64,000 nucleotides of DNA from Planctomycetes bacterium GWF2_41_51 (GCA_001825665.1 MHXZ01000073.1:1-64000), one strand, 5' to 3'; counted from the stretch's first letter, positions 40,061 to 50,730 are shown. Translations and numbers: made by a program. The notes: generated by a model not told the origin, from the letters alone.

Positions 40061-40951
40061 ATGGAAAGTTCGATACATCTTATAGTTAGGCGTAACGAAC
40101 AGACGGTGAATGAGTTTACGTTTGCAGAGGGAAATCCAATCTTAATTGGACGCAGGTCCGATGTCCAGGTTGTTCTTACAGATAATGCCGTATCTCGTCA
40201 GCACGCAAAGATTTGCGCTGATGACGGCAAATGGGTGATAGAGGATTTGGATTCTGCAAATCGAACATTTCTTAACGGCCAGGCCGTTCATAAATCGCAA
40301 CTCAAGCAGGGCGATATACTTACGATTGCCGATTTCTCTGTGATGGTCAATATTGCCAGCAAAATTGATAATATGAAATTATCCGCTGATGATACCGTAA
40401 GTCTCGAAGCCGCTTCACTTTCCACTCCGCGCGATGAAGTAATTGTGCGAAAACCCGATGCCTCCCACGCTCCCGCCTTAAGACTTGCCGCCAGAAGACT
40501 TACGGATTTTGCGCAAGCTATAGAATCTCTGGGTTCGGCAAATAATCTTGACGAGTTTGTGCAATCGCTATTAAAGCTTTCTGTGCAGCAGTTTACGGCA
40601 TTTCGCGTTTGGTGCGGAATCAGAAGCGCCAACACTGGCCCAATCACTTTCCAGGCCGGCAAACGACGCGACGGCAAGCCGGTTCTTTTGACGGATATCA
40701 GGTTAGGGCCTAAAGTTACAGAAACTTTCGAACGCGGCCAATCTTTGGTTCTTCCGCAAGTTGCGGCAAAACTTGAAACAACCGAGCGAATCCGTTCCGC
40801 TATGATAGCAAGCATAAAACGCCCAAGTGGTTGTTTCGGCGTAATTTACATCGACAACGCAATGGTTCACCAGCATTATAGTCTTAGCGATTTGGATTAT
40901 TTAATGATTCTCGCCATGCACACCGCTGCTGTATTAAAAAGCCATCTTTAA
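40061..40951 (+). CDS. FHA domain protein with C-terminal GAF-like region
   Basis: ILIGRRSDVQVVLTDNAVSRQHAKICADDGKWVIEDLDSANRTFLNGQAV. Confidence 0.85.
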   Translation: MESSIHLIVRRNEQTVNEFTFAEGNPILIGRRSDVQVVLTDNAVSRQHAKICADDGKWVIEDLDSANRTFLNGQAVHKSQLKQGDILTIADFSVMVNIASKIDNMKLSADDTVSLEAASLSTPRDEVIVRKPDASHAPALRLAARRLTDFAQAIESLGSANNLDEFVQSLLKLSVQQFTAFRVWCGIRSANTGPITFQAGKRRDGKPVLLTDIRLGPKVTETFERGQSLVLPQVAAKLETTERIRSAMIASIKRPSGCFGVIYIDNAMVHQHYSLSDLDYLMILAMHTAAVLKSHL

Positions 40952-40972
40952 ATCATACAGGAGTAAATAGTT

Positions 40973-41647
40973 ATGCTTAAAAACATGATGTTTTTCCATT
41001 TCTATATTATCGCAATAGCATCTTTTTGTTTCGCTCTTCCCCAGAATCCTTTGCCCGCAATTGAAACACCGGATTTTTCAAATCTGATTTCTCAACCGGT
41101 TTTAAAAACAATTGAAAACAATAAAATTGTTATCATACAGGATGGCAACGAGTTAACAAAAAATCTAATTGGAATTGCTTCGCCGCCAAAGGAAAATTTA
41201 AAACAGATGGCAAATCAATTTGTGAATAATTTATTAAAAGGCGAAAACATTTTTGTCGTTGCTGACCTGAACGATTGTAATTCAGTAAGCGTTTACCGGT
41301 CTCCTGATGCAATGTTTATCAACGCAGAAATTATTCGGCAGGGCTATGGTTTAGCTTCTTCCGAACAAACCTTTAAACATGCGGAGCAGTTTAAACAATT
41401 TGAAATTTTCGCGAGACAAACAGCAAAAGGAATTTGGGGAGTTCAGGCAATTATCACAGCGGCAGTGCAGGACAGCAATAATATAAAATTATCTGATAAT
41501 GACGAAACTACTGTTTATGTAACCAAATCAGGAACGAAGTATCATACAAAGGATTGCAGATTCCTAAGAAAAAGTTCCACACCCATAAAGCTCAGCGAGG
41601 CAAAAACAAAGTATTCTCCATGCAGCGTTTGCAAACCTCCGCAGTAA
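40973..41647 (+). CDS. Staphylococcal-nuclease-like fold protein, probably degenerate at the active site
   Basis: LIGIASPPKENLKQMANQFVNNLLKG...FINAEIIRQGYGLAS...FEIFARQTAKGIWG; C-terminal KYHTKDCRFLRKSSTPI...YSPCSVCKPP. Confidence 0.7.
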   Translation: MLKNMMFFHFYIIAIASFCFALPQNPLPAIETPDFSNLISQPVLKTIENNKIVIIQDGNELTKNLIGIASPPKENLKQMANQFVNNLLKGENIFVVADLNDCNSVSVYRSPDAMFINAEIIRQGYGLASSEQTFKHAEQFKQFEIFARQTAKGIWGVQAIITAAVQDSNNIKLSDNDETTVYVTKSGTKYHTKDCRFLRKSSTPIKLSEAKTKYSPCSVCKPPQ

Positions 41648-41907
41648 TATTACCATTTAGTGAATTTAGAGGACGATACAGTTCGCCTGGTTTGCCTGCT
41701 TTAACAAGTCGAATAATACTTAACACGAATTTTAATATTTTATGCGCTTTTTATATTTTTTTACAACCGACATGAAGTTTAAAAACGTATATTGTATAGA
41801 TAGTTTCAGACGCGTGTTTTACTGGAACAAGGCTTTAAAAATTAATAATAGGCTCTTGTTAATTGCTCGAAGGAGCAATCTGATGCATTCAGAAAGGAGG
41901 CACGGTT

Positions 41908-42666
41908 ATGGAAAAGGCAAGGAAATTAGCTGACATACTTGAACGCGTAAGAGGGGGAGAAGACCCGGCCAAAATCAGGCAGCAGGCAAAGCAGTTGCTT
42001 GCGACACTTCGATTGAGCGACATTAGCAAAGCTCATAAATATCTTGTAGGTACGGGAATGTCTCTCGACCAGCTTCGCACTCTCGTTTATGCCTTTGCAT
42101 CTATTCTCGGTGATCAATTTGCGCTGCTTAGAGCTAACCTTTCAGCCGACCATCCCATTCGCAGAGTTCTCGCTGAACACGAAATGTTCGAATGTTTTCT
42201 GGCAGACCTTGAAATTGCGAATATAATGATTCAGGACACAGATGAACTGACAGAACTCTCAAGTGAATTCAGAAGATTGCAGCATATAACAGAGCATCTG
42301 CAGGCAATTGATATTCATGACCAGCGTGAAGACGATTTGATTTTCCCCGTTCTTGAAAATTATCCGTGCAGAAGTATTTGCGTAGTTCTCAGCAAAGCAC
42401 ATTGGCGAATCAAAAATATGGTAGGCAATCTGACAATGGCCGTTAATAACTTCAGGCAGTTCGACCCGATACAATTCAAAATTCAAATCAACGCTCTTTC
42501 TTCAGCCATCGTGCCGATTATGCGGGAACATATTTTCCAGGAGGATAATATTTTGTATCCTGTTGCGATTGACTGTGTAAAAGATGACAGAGTATGGTGG
42601 CGGATAAAACAGCTAAGTGATGAAATGGGTTATTGTGGTTTTGATGCTCAGCCTTGCTGTTCATAA
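41908..42666 (+). CDS. Hemerythrin-like / DUF438-type protein
   Basis: EHLQAIDIHDQREDDLIFPVLENY; IMREHIFQEDNILYPVAIDC; AAGGAGG RBS. Confidence 0.75.
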   Translation: MEKARKLADILERVRGGEDPAKIRQQAKQLLATLRLSDISKAHKYLVGTGMSLDQLRTLVYAFASILGDQFALLRANLSADHPIRRVLAEHEMFECFLADLEIANIMIQDTDELTELSSEFRRLQHITEHLQAIDIHDQREDDLIFPVLENYPCRSICVVLSKAHWRIKNMVGNLTMAVNNFRQFDPIQFKIQINALSSAIVPIMREHIFQEDNILYPVAIDCVKDDRVWWRIKQLSDEMGYCGFDAQPCCS

Positions 42667-42733
42667 ATTCTACCTCTTGCAGGGGGATGATGATAGTTGC
42701 CCTTTAATGGGCAGCCGGGAGGAATTAGGATAT

Positions 42734-42759
42734 AGCTCCTCAAAGCATCGGGGAGCTTT
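42734..42759 (+). terminator. Intrinsic terminator after the hemerythrin-like gene
   Basis: AGCTCC...GGAGCT stem then TTTTTT. Confidence 0.75.
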
Positions 42760-42760
42760 T

Positions 42761-43417
42761 TTAATGCCAGCAAATCGCTTCGGCCGGCACATTCGCCAAA
42801 TCGGGAGCGTAGAAATCGGCGCCCGGTATTTGAGCAGATGTGAAACTCGAAGTTATTCCCAGGCATTTACATCCTGCCGCCTTCGCCGCTTTAATTCCGC
42901 TAAGTGCATCCTCGATGACAAGGCAGTCTTTCGGATTTAAATCAATTCGCTTTGCAGCGAGCAGGAAAATTTCCGGGTCAGGTTTTTTATTTTTTACATC
43001 GTTGCCTGCCAGAACCGCATCGAATATTTCAGCAGGAATTTTTATTTCATCGAGGTTGCCTTTTACTTTTCTCCAGTCGGCGCTCGAAGCTACCGCGATT
43101 TTCTTATTCATCTTTCTGCATTTTGCAATAAATTCTCTTACTCCGTTAAGAGGCTCCAAATCGCCTTTGATTATCTCGAGATAAATATCATAAGTGCGTT
43201 TTTTCGCCTGTGGTAAATCCAGCGGGAAATTATATGTTTCCGCGACTCCGCCAAGGAATCTGTCTTCGCCTGTTCCCGTAAAAGGGTGAAAATCCTGCGG
43301 CAAAACGGTTAGACCTTTTTCAGCGAACATCTGCGAAGCGGCCTTTATAATAAAAGGCTCCGAATCGAGCAATACGCCATCCATATCAAATATGATTCCG
43401 TAAGGTAGTTGTGACAT
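42761..43417 (-). CDS. HAD hydrolase, beta-phosphoglucomutase-like
   Basis: IIFDMDGVLLDSEP; VASSADWRKVKGNL; KPDPEIFLLAAKRI; VIEDALSGIKAAKAAG. Confidence 0.92.
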   Translation of the reverse strand: MSQLPYGIIFDMDGVLLDSEPFIIKAASQMFAEKGLTVLPQDFHPFTGTGEDRFLGGVAETYNFPLDLPQAKKRTYDIYLEIIKGDLEPLNGVREFIAKCRKMNKKIAVASSADWRKVKGNLDEIKIPAEIFDAVLAGNDVKNKKPDPEIFLLAAKRIDLNPKDCLVIEDALSGIKAAKAAGCKCLGITSSFTSAQIPGADFYAPDLANVPAEAICWH

Positions 43418-43533
43418 TTTACATCCTATAAAAGTAAGATATGATTTTAAATATTGAGACCAAACCCTCTAACCGATTGCTTTTTGAATATCATCCTTAA
43501 TTTTTTTCTTTTTACCGGCCATATCAAATACGT

Positions 43534-44589
43534 TTATTCGTCTTCATCCTTGGTTTTATTTTCGCTCAATCGGTCAGCGCCTAACTGCCCGCACGCCGCT
43601 TTAACAGCTTGCCCGCGCCGAAATCTTATTATCGTTTCGAAACCCGCCTGCATAAGCATATCCTTGAATTCTTTTATCTGCTCACGCCTGGCAGGCTGGT
43701 AATCGGCGCCGGGATGAGGATTATATTCAATCAGGTTTACTCCAACTTTCAATGGCCTGATGTATTGAATTAGTTTTCTCGCCAAATCGAAACTGTCATT
43801 AACACCGTCAATCATACAATATTCAATCGTAATTCGCCGGCCGGTTGTTTCATTATAATATTTCATTGCCGACAGCAGTTCCTTGAGCGAATATTTATGA
43901 GCGGCAGGTACAATTTCTTTCCTTACCCCGTCATCCGCCGAGTGCAGCGATACCGCAAGCCGCGGAAAAACATCTTCATCCGCAAGTTTCCTGATTGCCT
44001 CCGGTATACCGACAGTTGAAATAGTCTGCCGTCTGAACCCGATTTGCTTTCCTATCTCAGTTGCGTTAATCCTCACCGCCCGCATAGTATTATCATAATT
44101 TTCCAGCGGCTCACCCATCCCCATATAGACAAGATTGTTCACCTTGCATCCGCTGTCAGCGCAAATCGCCGATACCTGGTCGATTATTTCACCCGCATCG
44201 AGATTCCTCTGGAAACCCAAAGCGCCCGTTGCGCAGAATTTACATCCAAGCCTGCATCCAACCTGCGTTGATACGCAAATTGTCTTTCTTCCGTTCTCAT
44301 CCAGCAGTACAGATTCGATTTTATTTCCATCCGCCGTTTGAAAAAGATATTTCACAGTCCCGTCAGGGTCAACGAGCTTAGCTTCGATTTTGAGCTGTGT
44401 TATATAATAACCGTCATCGACGATTCTCTTCCGCATATCCTTAGACAGGGTAGTCATAAGATTAATATCGTTTAAGTTATGCTGGTGCAGATAGGTGAAT
44501 ATGTACTTGGAAAGGTATTCCTTGCCGCCATATTTGGCAACTATCGCTTTCAGTTCTTCCGGCGTCTTGTTTTTAAAATCTTTGTCCAT
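43534..44589 (-). CDS. rlmN: Dual-specificity RNA methyltransferase RlmN
   Basis: QVGCRLGCKFCATGALGFQRNLDAGEII radical SAM motif; NLVYMGMGEPLENYDN; VNLIEYNPHPGADYQPA. Confidence 0.95.
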   Translation of the reverse strand: MDKDFKNKTPEELKAIVAKYGGKEYLSKYIFTYLHQHNLNDINLMTTLSKDMRKRIVDDGYYITQLKIEAKLVDPDGTVKYLFQTADGNKIESVLLDENGRKTICVSTQVGCRLGCKFCATGALGFQRNLDAGEIIDQVSAICADSGCKVNNLVYMGMGEPLENYDNTMRAVRINATEIGKQIGFRRQTISTVGIPEAIRKLADEDVFPRLAVSLHSADDGVRKEIVPAAHKYSLKELLSAMKYYNETTGRRITIEYCMIDGVNDSFDLARKLIQYIRPLKVGVNLIEYNPHPGADYQPARREQIKEFKDMLMQAGFETIIRFRRGQAVKAACGQLGADRLSENKTKDEDE

Positions 44590-44640
44590 CGGGATAATAT
44601 ACCCGCAAAGACGCCAAATTACAAGAGACTGGATTCTAAA

Positions 44641-45090
44641 CTAATTGCTGCTGCTTTTTTCTCTATTACCTGTTTTCTTATCAAAGACGTAATAGTTTGG
44701 ATCAATTCTTTTTCCATTTAAACCATATGCCACAAAAATAGCATCTTTTCCATTCATATCTGCAGGATGTGGATAATTAAAGGTTATCTCATATGAATTC
44801 ATATCAGAGTGGTATACCGTTTTATCAAATATTCTCCGATACTCAGAATTTTCAAAAGTATCGAACATATTTACATCAACACTAATTGGATAACTTTTAT
44901 GTTCATCATAATATTTATCTAAATATCGAAATATGCTCCACCTGAATGTTGCCATATCTTCAGAATATTTGCTCATTTTCCAATTGTCTTCTCGGATTAT
45001 TTGAATTTTCGGGAATAGCAAGAGCAAGGAAATTAACAATCCAGCACTAACAAATAGAATTATAGTAAATAAACGTTTTTTAAGCATCAT
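44641..45090 (-). CDS. Hypothetical membrane-anchored protein
   Basis: N-terminal TM segment, 149 aa ORF. Confidence 0.6.
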   Translation of the reverse strand: MMLKKRLFTIILFVSAGLLISLLLLFPKIQIIREDNWKMSKYSEDMATFRWSIFRYLDKYYDEHKSYPISVDVNMFDTFENSEYRRIFDKTVYHSDMNSYEITFNYPHPADMNGKDAIFVAYGLNGKRIDPNYYVFDKKTGNREKSSSN

Positions 45091-45304
45091 AGTATTACCT
45101 TATTATTTACATACAGCGCCTGAAACAATTTTCGAAAGAGTTTTGCATGTAGAACTACACATGCTAACCCGATTTTTACTGTTCCGCCAGCGAAATTTTC
45201 CTGCGGCTTATTACAAGATGGATACTTTGCACCGCTTGCAGGACTGTAACCGGCATTATACCTTTTGCCAACCCATGTTTCAAAGCCGTTGACAATTTAC
45301 ATAT

Positions 45305-45933
45305 CACAAAAAATTCTACCGGCCGTGATACCGGCAATCAATATCTCGATTACACCGACGAAACCGACGTTGACAATCACACTGGCGTCCAATACGGCCG
45401 CGTTGCCGTTGGCTGTGACGAATTTGGCGGTCTTTCTGATTATGATGAAAACGGAATTATTAATTTTCTTGATTATCGCTTTTTATCGCAAAACTGGAAC
45501 GAGGATGAAACAGACTACAGCATTGATGATCACAATGATATTGATATTTATGATTAGACATATTTCGCCGCCGAATGGCTTTGGCAGGATGAAACCGAAA
45601 TGCTGATGATGTCTTATCCGAGCCGCGACAGTGATGGAGCGGGTAATTCAAAAATTTTATGATTTAATTCCTTCCACAACGATTACTGCTCGTCAGAACG
45701 AACTTGAAAAACTTAAAAATGAAAAATATTTCTCTTCAAAATGTTCACTGAGTTTAGCACCCGCACCTGTGGCGGGTGAATTTTGTGATTCGTATGAATC
45801 GCAAATACTTGATATTGAAATGTTAGTTGATTGGCTGGACGATCTTTGGCAGACCGATGAAGAAATTAGAAACTCAATGACAGAAGAAGAATTTTTGAAT
45901 TTCAGAAATTCAATCAAAGAATCCGCCAAATAA
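45305..45933 (+). pseudogene. Decayed 3' end of a dockerin-like secreted protein gene
   Basis: Frame reading GLSDYDENGIINFLDYRFLSQNWNEDE...DDHNDIDIYD*TYFAAEWLW with in-frame TAG at 45555-45557, then shift into the ORF 45631-45933 frame. Confidence 0.6.
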
Positions 45934-46622
45934 TATATTTAAGAATCTGTGTCCATCTGTGGCTGGTGGTAGTGATTAAAATAGTCTCGGCTTCCGAATC
46001 CACAACTATTCACTATTCGTTATTCACTCTTCACTAAAAACGAGATACACTTCACGAAGACGCGAGATGCGATTATTAAAGACCCTGAACCTCTATAGAA
46101 AACGCTTCATTTTGATATACTTTTCTCACCATTTTATCCAAAATCCCGTGCAAATACGTGCAATCCGAGGTTAATTTTTCAATTTTTAGCAAATTCGATG
46201 TAATTGCTTGTTTTTCAAGCAGTTATATTTTGCAATTCGTTCATAAGTCCTTTATTTACGTTGTTGCGGTATAGACATATCGTTATTTTTTAACCCCTTA
46301 TTTTCAACGCAAAAATTAGGTTTTTCGCAATTCCGCGCAAGTCGTCGAAGCGAAGCGGAGACCCCCGAATCAATCAGAAAATTTTTACCTCGAAGAAAAT
46401 TTTAGAGGGGGAGCGTCAAATTTTTTTGAATAAATTTTACTGTTCGTATTCTTGTGGTGATTGTTCTGGTATAATCCACAAGCACCTTATACTTTCAATC
46501 AGAAAACTTATTACCCCTGCCGGCATAATAAAGGTTTTTTGAGTTTGACATAATAGGTCTATTGAAAGTACAATTTTAAGTCTGATTTTTTTATGATTTT
46601 TTCTAATGGAGAAACTTGAGCT

Positions 46623-47999
46623 ATGGATCCTAAGATATTTAAGGCCTATGACATACGTGGTATTTATCCCGACCAGTTAGATGAAGATGCCGCCTGGAAA
46701 ATCGGCAATGCCGCCGCGACATTTTTACGTTCTCTGCTCCGCGGCTACGACCGCGGCCTTGCAAATAAACAAAGTTTATGCGTCGGCTGTGACATGCGTT
46801 CCCACAGCCCGTTGCTTGTTGAAGCGCTTAAACGCGGAATGAATGCAGCCGGTGCTAACGTTATAGATATCGGAATGATAGATACCCCTCAAATGTATTT
46901 TGCCATAAATCATTTAGGCACTTGCGGCGGCGTTCAGGTTACCGCTTCGCACAATCCCGCGAAGTATAACGGCTTTAAAATCTCAGGGTTAGAAGCAAAA
47001 CCCGTTGGCGAAGATACCGGCCTAAAAGAGATTAAACACATAGCTACGGCACTATTACATACTTTGGGAACCGCCGATGGAACAGTTGAGAAAACCGATT
47101 TAACTAAGGCATATAAAGAACATATCTTAAAATTTCTTGATGGCAAAGTTAAACCTTTAAAAATCGTTATAGATGCGTCAAATGGCATGGCCGGTAAAAT
47201 GGTTCCATTGATTTTTGAAGGTTTGGGAATCGAAATTATAAAGCTCAATTTCGAGCATAAGGGCGTGTTTAAGCATGAGCCTAACCCTCTTGTCGAAAGC
47301 AACTTAGAACAGCTCAAAAGCACAATCATAAAACGCAAAGCCAACGTCGGTATTTGTTTCGACGGCGACGCCGATAGATTAGTTATGATTGATGAAAAAG
47401 GCGAAACAATCGGATGCGATATCCTTACTGCGCTTATGGTTCCGTACTTTTTAAAGAAGGCCCCGGGTTCGGCTGTTGTTTACGATTTGCGAAGCAGTTG
47501 GGTCGTTCGTGAAGAAATATTAAAATATGGCGGAGTCCCCAGACGCGAACGAGTAGGCCATTCGTTTATGAAAAAGACTTTGCGAACCGCGAGAGCGATT
47601 TTCGGCGGCGAATTAAGCGGCCATTTTTATTATAGAGATAATTTCTTTGCGGATTCAGGTTTTATTACTTTTGTCCACATGATTAATATTTTGAGCGCGG
47701 CTGACAAGCCTGTCAGCGAACTTATAAAACCATTGAAAAGATATTTCTCGAGCGGAGAGATTAATTTCGCAGTCGAAGATAAACAAGCTATGATGACCGA
47801 ATTAAAACGCAAATTTAGTCAGGGCGACGCCGACGATTTAGACGGCATTACGGTTCAGTTTAAGGATTGGTGGTTTAACTGCCGTCCGAGCAATACCGAA
47901 CCGCTGCTGCGGCTAAACGTAGAAGCTAAAAATAAGGAACTGCTCGAAAAGCAATTCAAAGAAATAGAAAATATTCTGGGCAAACCCGTTGCCCATTAA
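46623..47999 (+). CDS. Phosphomannomutase/phosphoglucomutase
   Basis: IFKAYDIRGIYP; QVTASHNPAKYNGFK; CFDGDADRLVMID; GELSGHFYYRD; SNTEPLLRLNVEA. Confidence 0.95.
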   Translation: MDPKIFKAYDIRGIYPDQLDEDAAWKIGNAAATFLRSLLRGYDRGLANKQSLCVGCDMRSHSPLLVEALKRGMNAAGANVIDIGMIDTPQMYFAINHLGTCGGVQVTASHNPAKYNGFKISGLEAKPVGEDTGLKEIKHIATALLHTLGTADGTVEKTDLTKAYKEHILKFLDGKVKPLKIVIDASNGMAGKMVPLIFEGLGIEIIKLNFEHKGVFKHEPNPLVESNLEQLKSTIIKRKANVGICFDGDADRLVMIDEKGETIGCDILTALMVPYFLKKAPGSAVVYDLRSSWVVREEILKYGGVPRRERVGHSFMKKTLRTARAIFGGELSGHFYYRDNFFADSGFITFVHMINILSAADKPVSELIKPLKRYFSSGEINFAVEDKQAMMTELKRKFSQGDADDLDGITVQFKDWWFNCRPSNTEPLLRLNVEAKNKELLEKQFKEIENILGKPVAH

Positions 48000-48014
48000 T
48001 GGGGAATTTTTAAA

Positions 48015-48830
48015 ATGAGATTTTTCATTGTTTTTATTATATCGTTATCGGCTTTGTTTCTTGTCGGCTGCCAGACGAATCCAGTTACAGGCGAAACAGA
48101 ATTTGTGATTATCAGTCCTGAACGTGAAAAGGAAATGGGCGCCGATTATGCCAAGGAAGTTGAAAAAGAACTTGGCAAGAGCGTACAAGATGTGCAACTT
48201 CAGAATTATATAAGCAGCGTCGGTCAAAGCGTTGCAAAAGTAAGCCACATGGCGGATTATGGATTTTCGTATAAAGCCATTGACCATAACTCTGTAAATG
48301 CGTTTGCGATTCCGGGAGGATATATATATATAACAACAGGTATGCTCAAGCAGATGAATAATGAAGCGCAGCTTGCGGCCGTGCTTGGCCACGAAACCGC
48401 ACACGTTACCGCAAGGCATATTGCCAACCAGATGACACGGGATTTAATGATAAACCTTGGATTAACAGCGGCAAGTTATAGAGTTCCTACCACCGCATTG
48501 AGAGTGGCGGGAATTGTAGCACAGCTAGAGGGAATGTCGTTTACGAGAACTCAGGAAAGACAGGCGGACCAGGTAGGACTCGATTATTTGGTTAAAGCGG
48601 GGTATACGCCGAACGGTATGATTGAGACGATGGAAATATTGGAAAGGCAGAGCGAATCAAAGCCGATTGAATTTTTATCGACTCATCCAAGTCCTGAAAA
48701 CAGAATAGAATTAATCAGAGAGAATATCTTCAATAATCGTTACAGTACCAGCGGGAAAGTAGGAGCAGAAGAATATTCGGCAAATGTTATAGAAAAGCTG
48801 AAGCAAATAAAACCGCAGCAGCAAAAGTAA
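48015..48830 (+). CDS. M48 family metalloprotease, lipoprotein
   Basis: Lipobox LVGC; AAVLGHETAHVTARH HExxH motif; TRTQERQADQVGLDYL. Confidence 0.93.
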   Translation: MRFFIVFIISLSALFLVGCQTNPVTGETEFVIISPEREKEMGADYAKEVEKELGKSVQDVQLQNYISSVGQSVAKVSHMADYGFSYKAIDHNSVNAFAIPGGYIYITTGMLKQMNNEAQLAAVLGHETAHVTARHIANQMTRDLMINLGLTAASYRVPTTALRVAGIVAQLEGMSFTRTQERQADQVGLDYLVKAGYTPNGMIETMEILERQSESKPIEFLSTHPSPENRIELIRENIFNNRYSTSGKVGAEEYSANVIEKLKQIKPQQQK

Positions 48831-49701
48831 TGCCTCCAATCGTATGCAGAAGAATGGTATATTTACTTAAATTGGAATAACCTTGCTGGGATAGTTTTTC
48901 AGGATTACAGGCTTTAAAACAATTAATACATAAAAAACCTATCATTACAAATAATATCAATCGAACCATAAAATTTTCAATCATGAATAATGATAGAATT
49001 GTTACTACAAACAAAGCGGCTTTGTAAAGAATGGCTGCTTTTTTTATGCCTAATGTAACTACCAACGTTCTTTTATTGACTGCTTTATCAGCGAGGTAGT
49101 CGGGGAATTCGTTTGCGAAGATTACAAGGAAAATTAAAACCGCAACAAACAATGAAGGCAAAAGCGGCACTAAATCAATTAAGTCGGTCTGGATGTAATA
49201 TGCTCCATAAACAGGCAGAATGCCGAAAAGAAAACCAATTGTAATTTCTCCTGCTGTGCGATAACCGAGTTTCAACGGCGGGGCAGTATAAAAAAATGCA
49301 CCGAGCAAACCTATGATTCCAAGTGAAAGCACAAACAAACTTTTTGTAATTGCCAGTATAACAAGTCCCAATGCCGCGCCTGATGCAAAAAGTATCAGTG
49401 AGCCGATAAGGACTTCTTTTGGTGTCAGCAGGTTCTTTTGAATTATTTGAGCACCGCCAGAAAATGGGGTCGGGTTTTTGTTGAGCCAGTCATTTTTTGA
49501 TTTGCTGTCGAAATAATCATTGGAAACGTTAGCACCCATTTGGAAAAAAGAAATAGAAAAAACAGCAAGCGAAAAAAGCACCAAATTAAATTCATGAGTA
49601 TGTGACCATGCAAGAGCTGTACCAATTAATATAGGAATTACGCTTGCGGTACAGAATTGAAGTCTTACTTCTTTAAGCCAGATTAGAGCTTTTGAGTTCA
49701 T
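48787..49701 (-). CDS. UbiA-type prenyltransferase (MenA-like)
   Basis: ANVSNDYFDSKSKND; ANEFPDYLADKAVNKRTLVVTLG; multiple TM segments. Confidence 0.88.
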   Translation of the reverse strand: MNSKALIWLKEVRLQFCTASVIPILIGTALAWSHTHEFNLVLFSLAVFSISFFQMGANVSNDYFDSKSKNDWLNKNPTPFSGGAQIIQKNLLTPKEVLIGSLILFASGAALGLVILAITKSLFVLSLGIIGLLGAFFYTAPPLKLGYRTAGEITIGFLFGILPVYGAYYIQTDLIDLVPLLPSLFVAVLIFLVIFANEFPDYLADKAVNKRTLVVTLGIKKAAILYKAALFVVTILSLFMIENFMVRLILFVMIGFLCINCFKACNPEKLSQQGYSNLSKYTILLHTIGGITFAAAVLFASAFL

Positions 49702-50192
49702 GTATAATTTTCAATATATTTTTTTAAATGCGGCGGAAATTGCTGAATGCGTTTTTCTTTGCTGCCGCTTTCATAATCTGAAAATTCAAAACCTGGTGCG
49801 ACAGTGCAGCCGAGCAGTGCGAATTTTCCGCCGGGTGTTAGCTTTGTTCCCTGCCAGATATTTTTTTCAACAACCACTTGTGGTTTTTGGTTTTTGAGAA
49901 TATCTGTGCCGAGGATTTCTATTTTAATTTTACCATTATCAGAAATCTTGAGCATTTCGACCGCATCGCCGAGATAAAAATGAAATATTTCATCACTTTT
50001 TACGCGGTGCAGTTTTGAAAAACTGGTTGGCGTAATCAGATATAAAATTGCAGTTGAAAAGTTTCTTGGACCATCGTATCGATTTGGCAACCCGGAAATT
50101 TTTTCCGATGAACGATAGGTTTCGATATAATAGCCGCCTTCATCCGGCAAAGGCTTCATATTGAAATATTTAATTAGTTCATCGGCGGTCAT
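49698..50192 (-). CDS. Cupin protein, DUF985 family
   Basis: EGGYYIETYRSSEKI; FSTAILYLITPTSFSKLHRVKSDEIFHFYLGDAVEML; CTVAPGFEFSDYE. Confidence 0.9.
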   Translation of the reverse strand: MTADELIKYFNMKPLPDEGGYYIETYRSSEKISGLPNRYDGPRNFSTAILYLITPTSFSKLHRVKSDEIFHFYLGDAVEMLKISDNGKIKIEILGTDILKNQKPQVVVEKNIWQGTKLTPGGKFALLGCTVAPGFEFSDYESGSKEKRIQQFPPHLKKYIENYT

Positions 50193-50199
50193 AAAGTCG

Positions 50200-50655
50200 T
50201 TAATCTTCTTTTAGAACAACATCATCATATTCGAGTTCAAAACGCAATTTGTGTTTAGCTTCCTGTTGAGCGAGCGAATGAAAAAGCTTTTTAGCTTCGT
50301 GGTCTGCTGTCGCAGCGGCGAGGTCTGTGTAAAGCATATATGCAGCTTTTTCTTTCTTCATCGCCAGGGTCAGGATGTCCTGGTATTTCATATTTTCTGT
50401 GGGTTTGATATCGACTGCATAATCAGCAATTTTCAAATCGGGAACTTTATCCTGGCCGAGTTTAACTTTTTTGCCTTTTTTGAAATCTTCGAGAATTTTT
50501 CTGTGACCCTGTTCTTCAGAAGCGAAATTGAGAAGAACCTGTTTCATTTCCGGATTTTTCGCTTTCCCGGCAAGGCTGGTATAGAAATTATAAGCTTCAA
50601 TTTCATTATCAATAGCAAAATCAAGAATTTCATCAATTATATTAATTTTTTCCAT
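50200..50655 (-). CDS. Ferritin-like/rubrerythrin-type protein
   Basis: AIDNEIEAYNFYTSLAGKA...EEQGHRKIL...KEKAAYMLYTDLA...QQEAKHKLRFELEYD. Confidence 0.88.
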   Translation of the reverse strand: MEKINIIDEILDFAIDNEIEAYNFYTSLAGKAKNPEMKQVLLNFASEEQGHRKILEDFKKGKKVKLGQDKVPDLKIADYAVDIKPTENMKYQDILTLAMKKEKAAYMLYTDLAAATADHEAKKLFHSLAQQEAKHKLRFELEYDDVVLKED

Positions 50656-50730
50656 CTTTAATACCTCATAAAAATTATGTTTATCTAATTATAGATTAAA
50701 AAATATTAAAAGCAAGCGCGTGTAAAAACC

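Noticed and set aside
40288-40815. 175 aa minus-strand ORF opposite the FHA gene
   Set aside because: Shadow ORF of a well-supported FHA protein.
46300-46440. CCGCGCAAGTCGTCG near 46333 as a third copy of the shared promoter module
   Set aside because: It shares only the GCGCAAGT core; the TGTAA box and the spaced upstream TGCGC box are missing.
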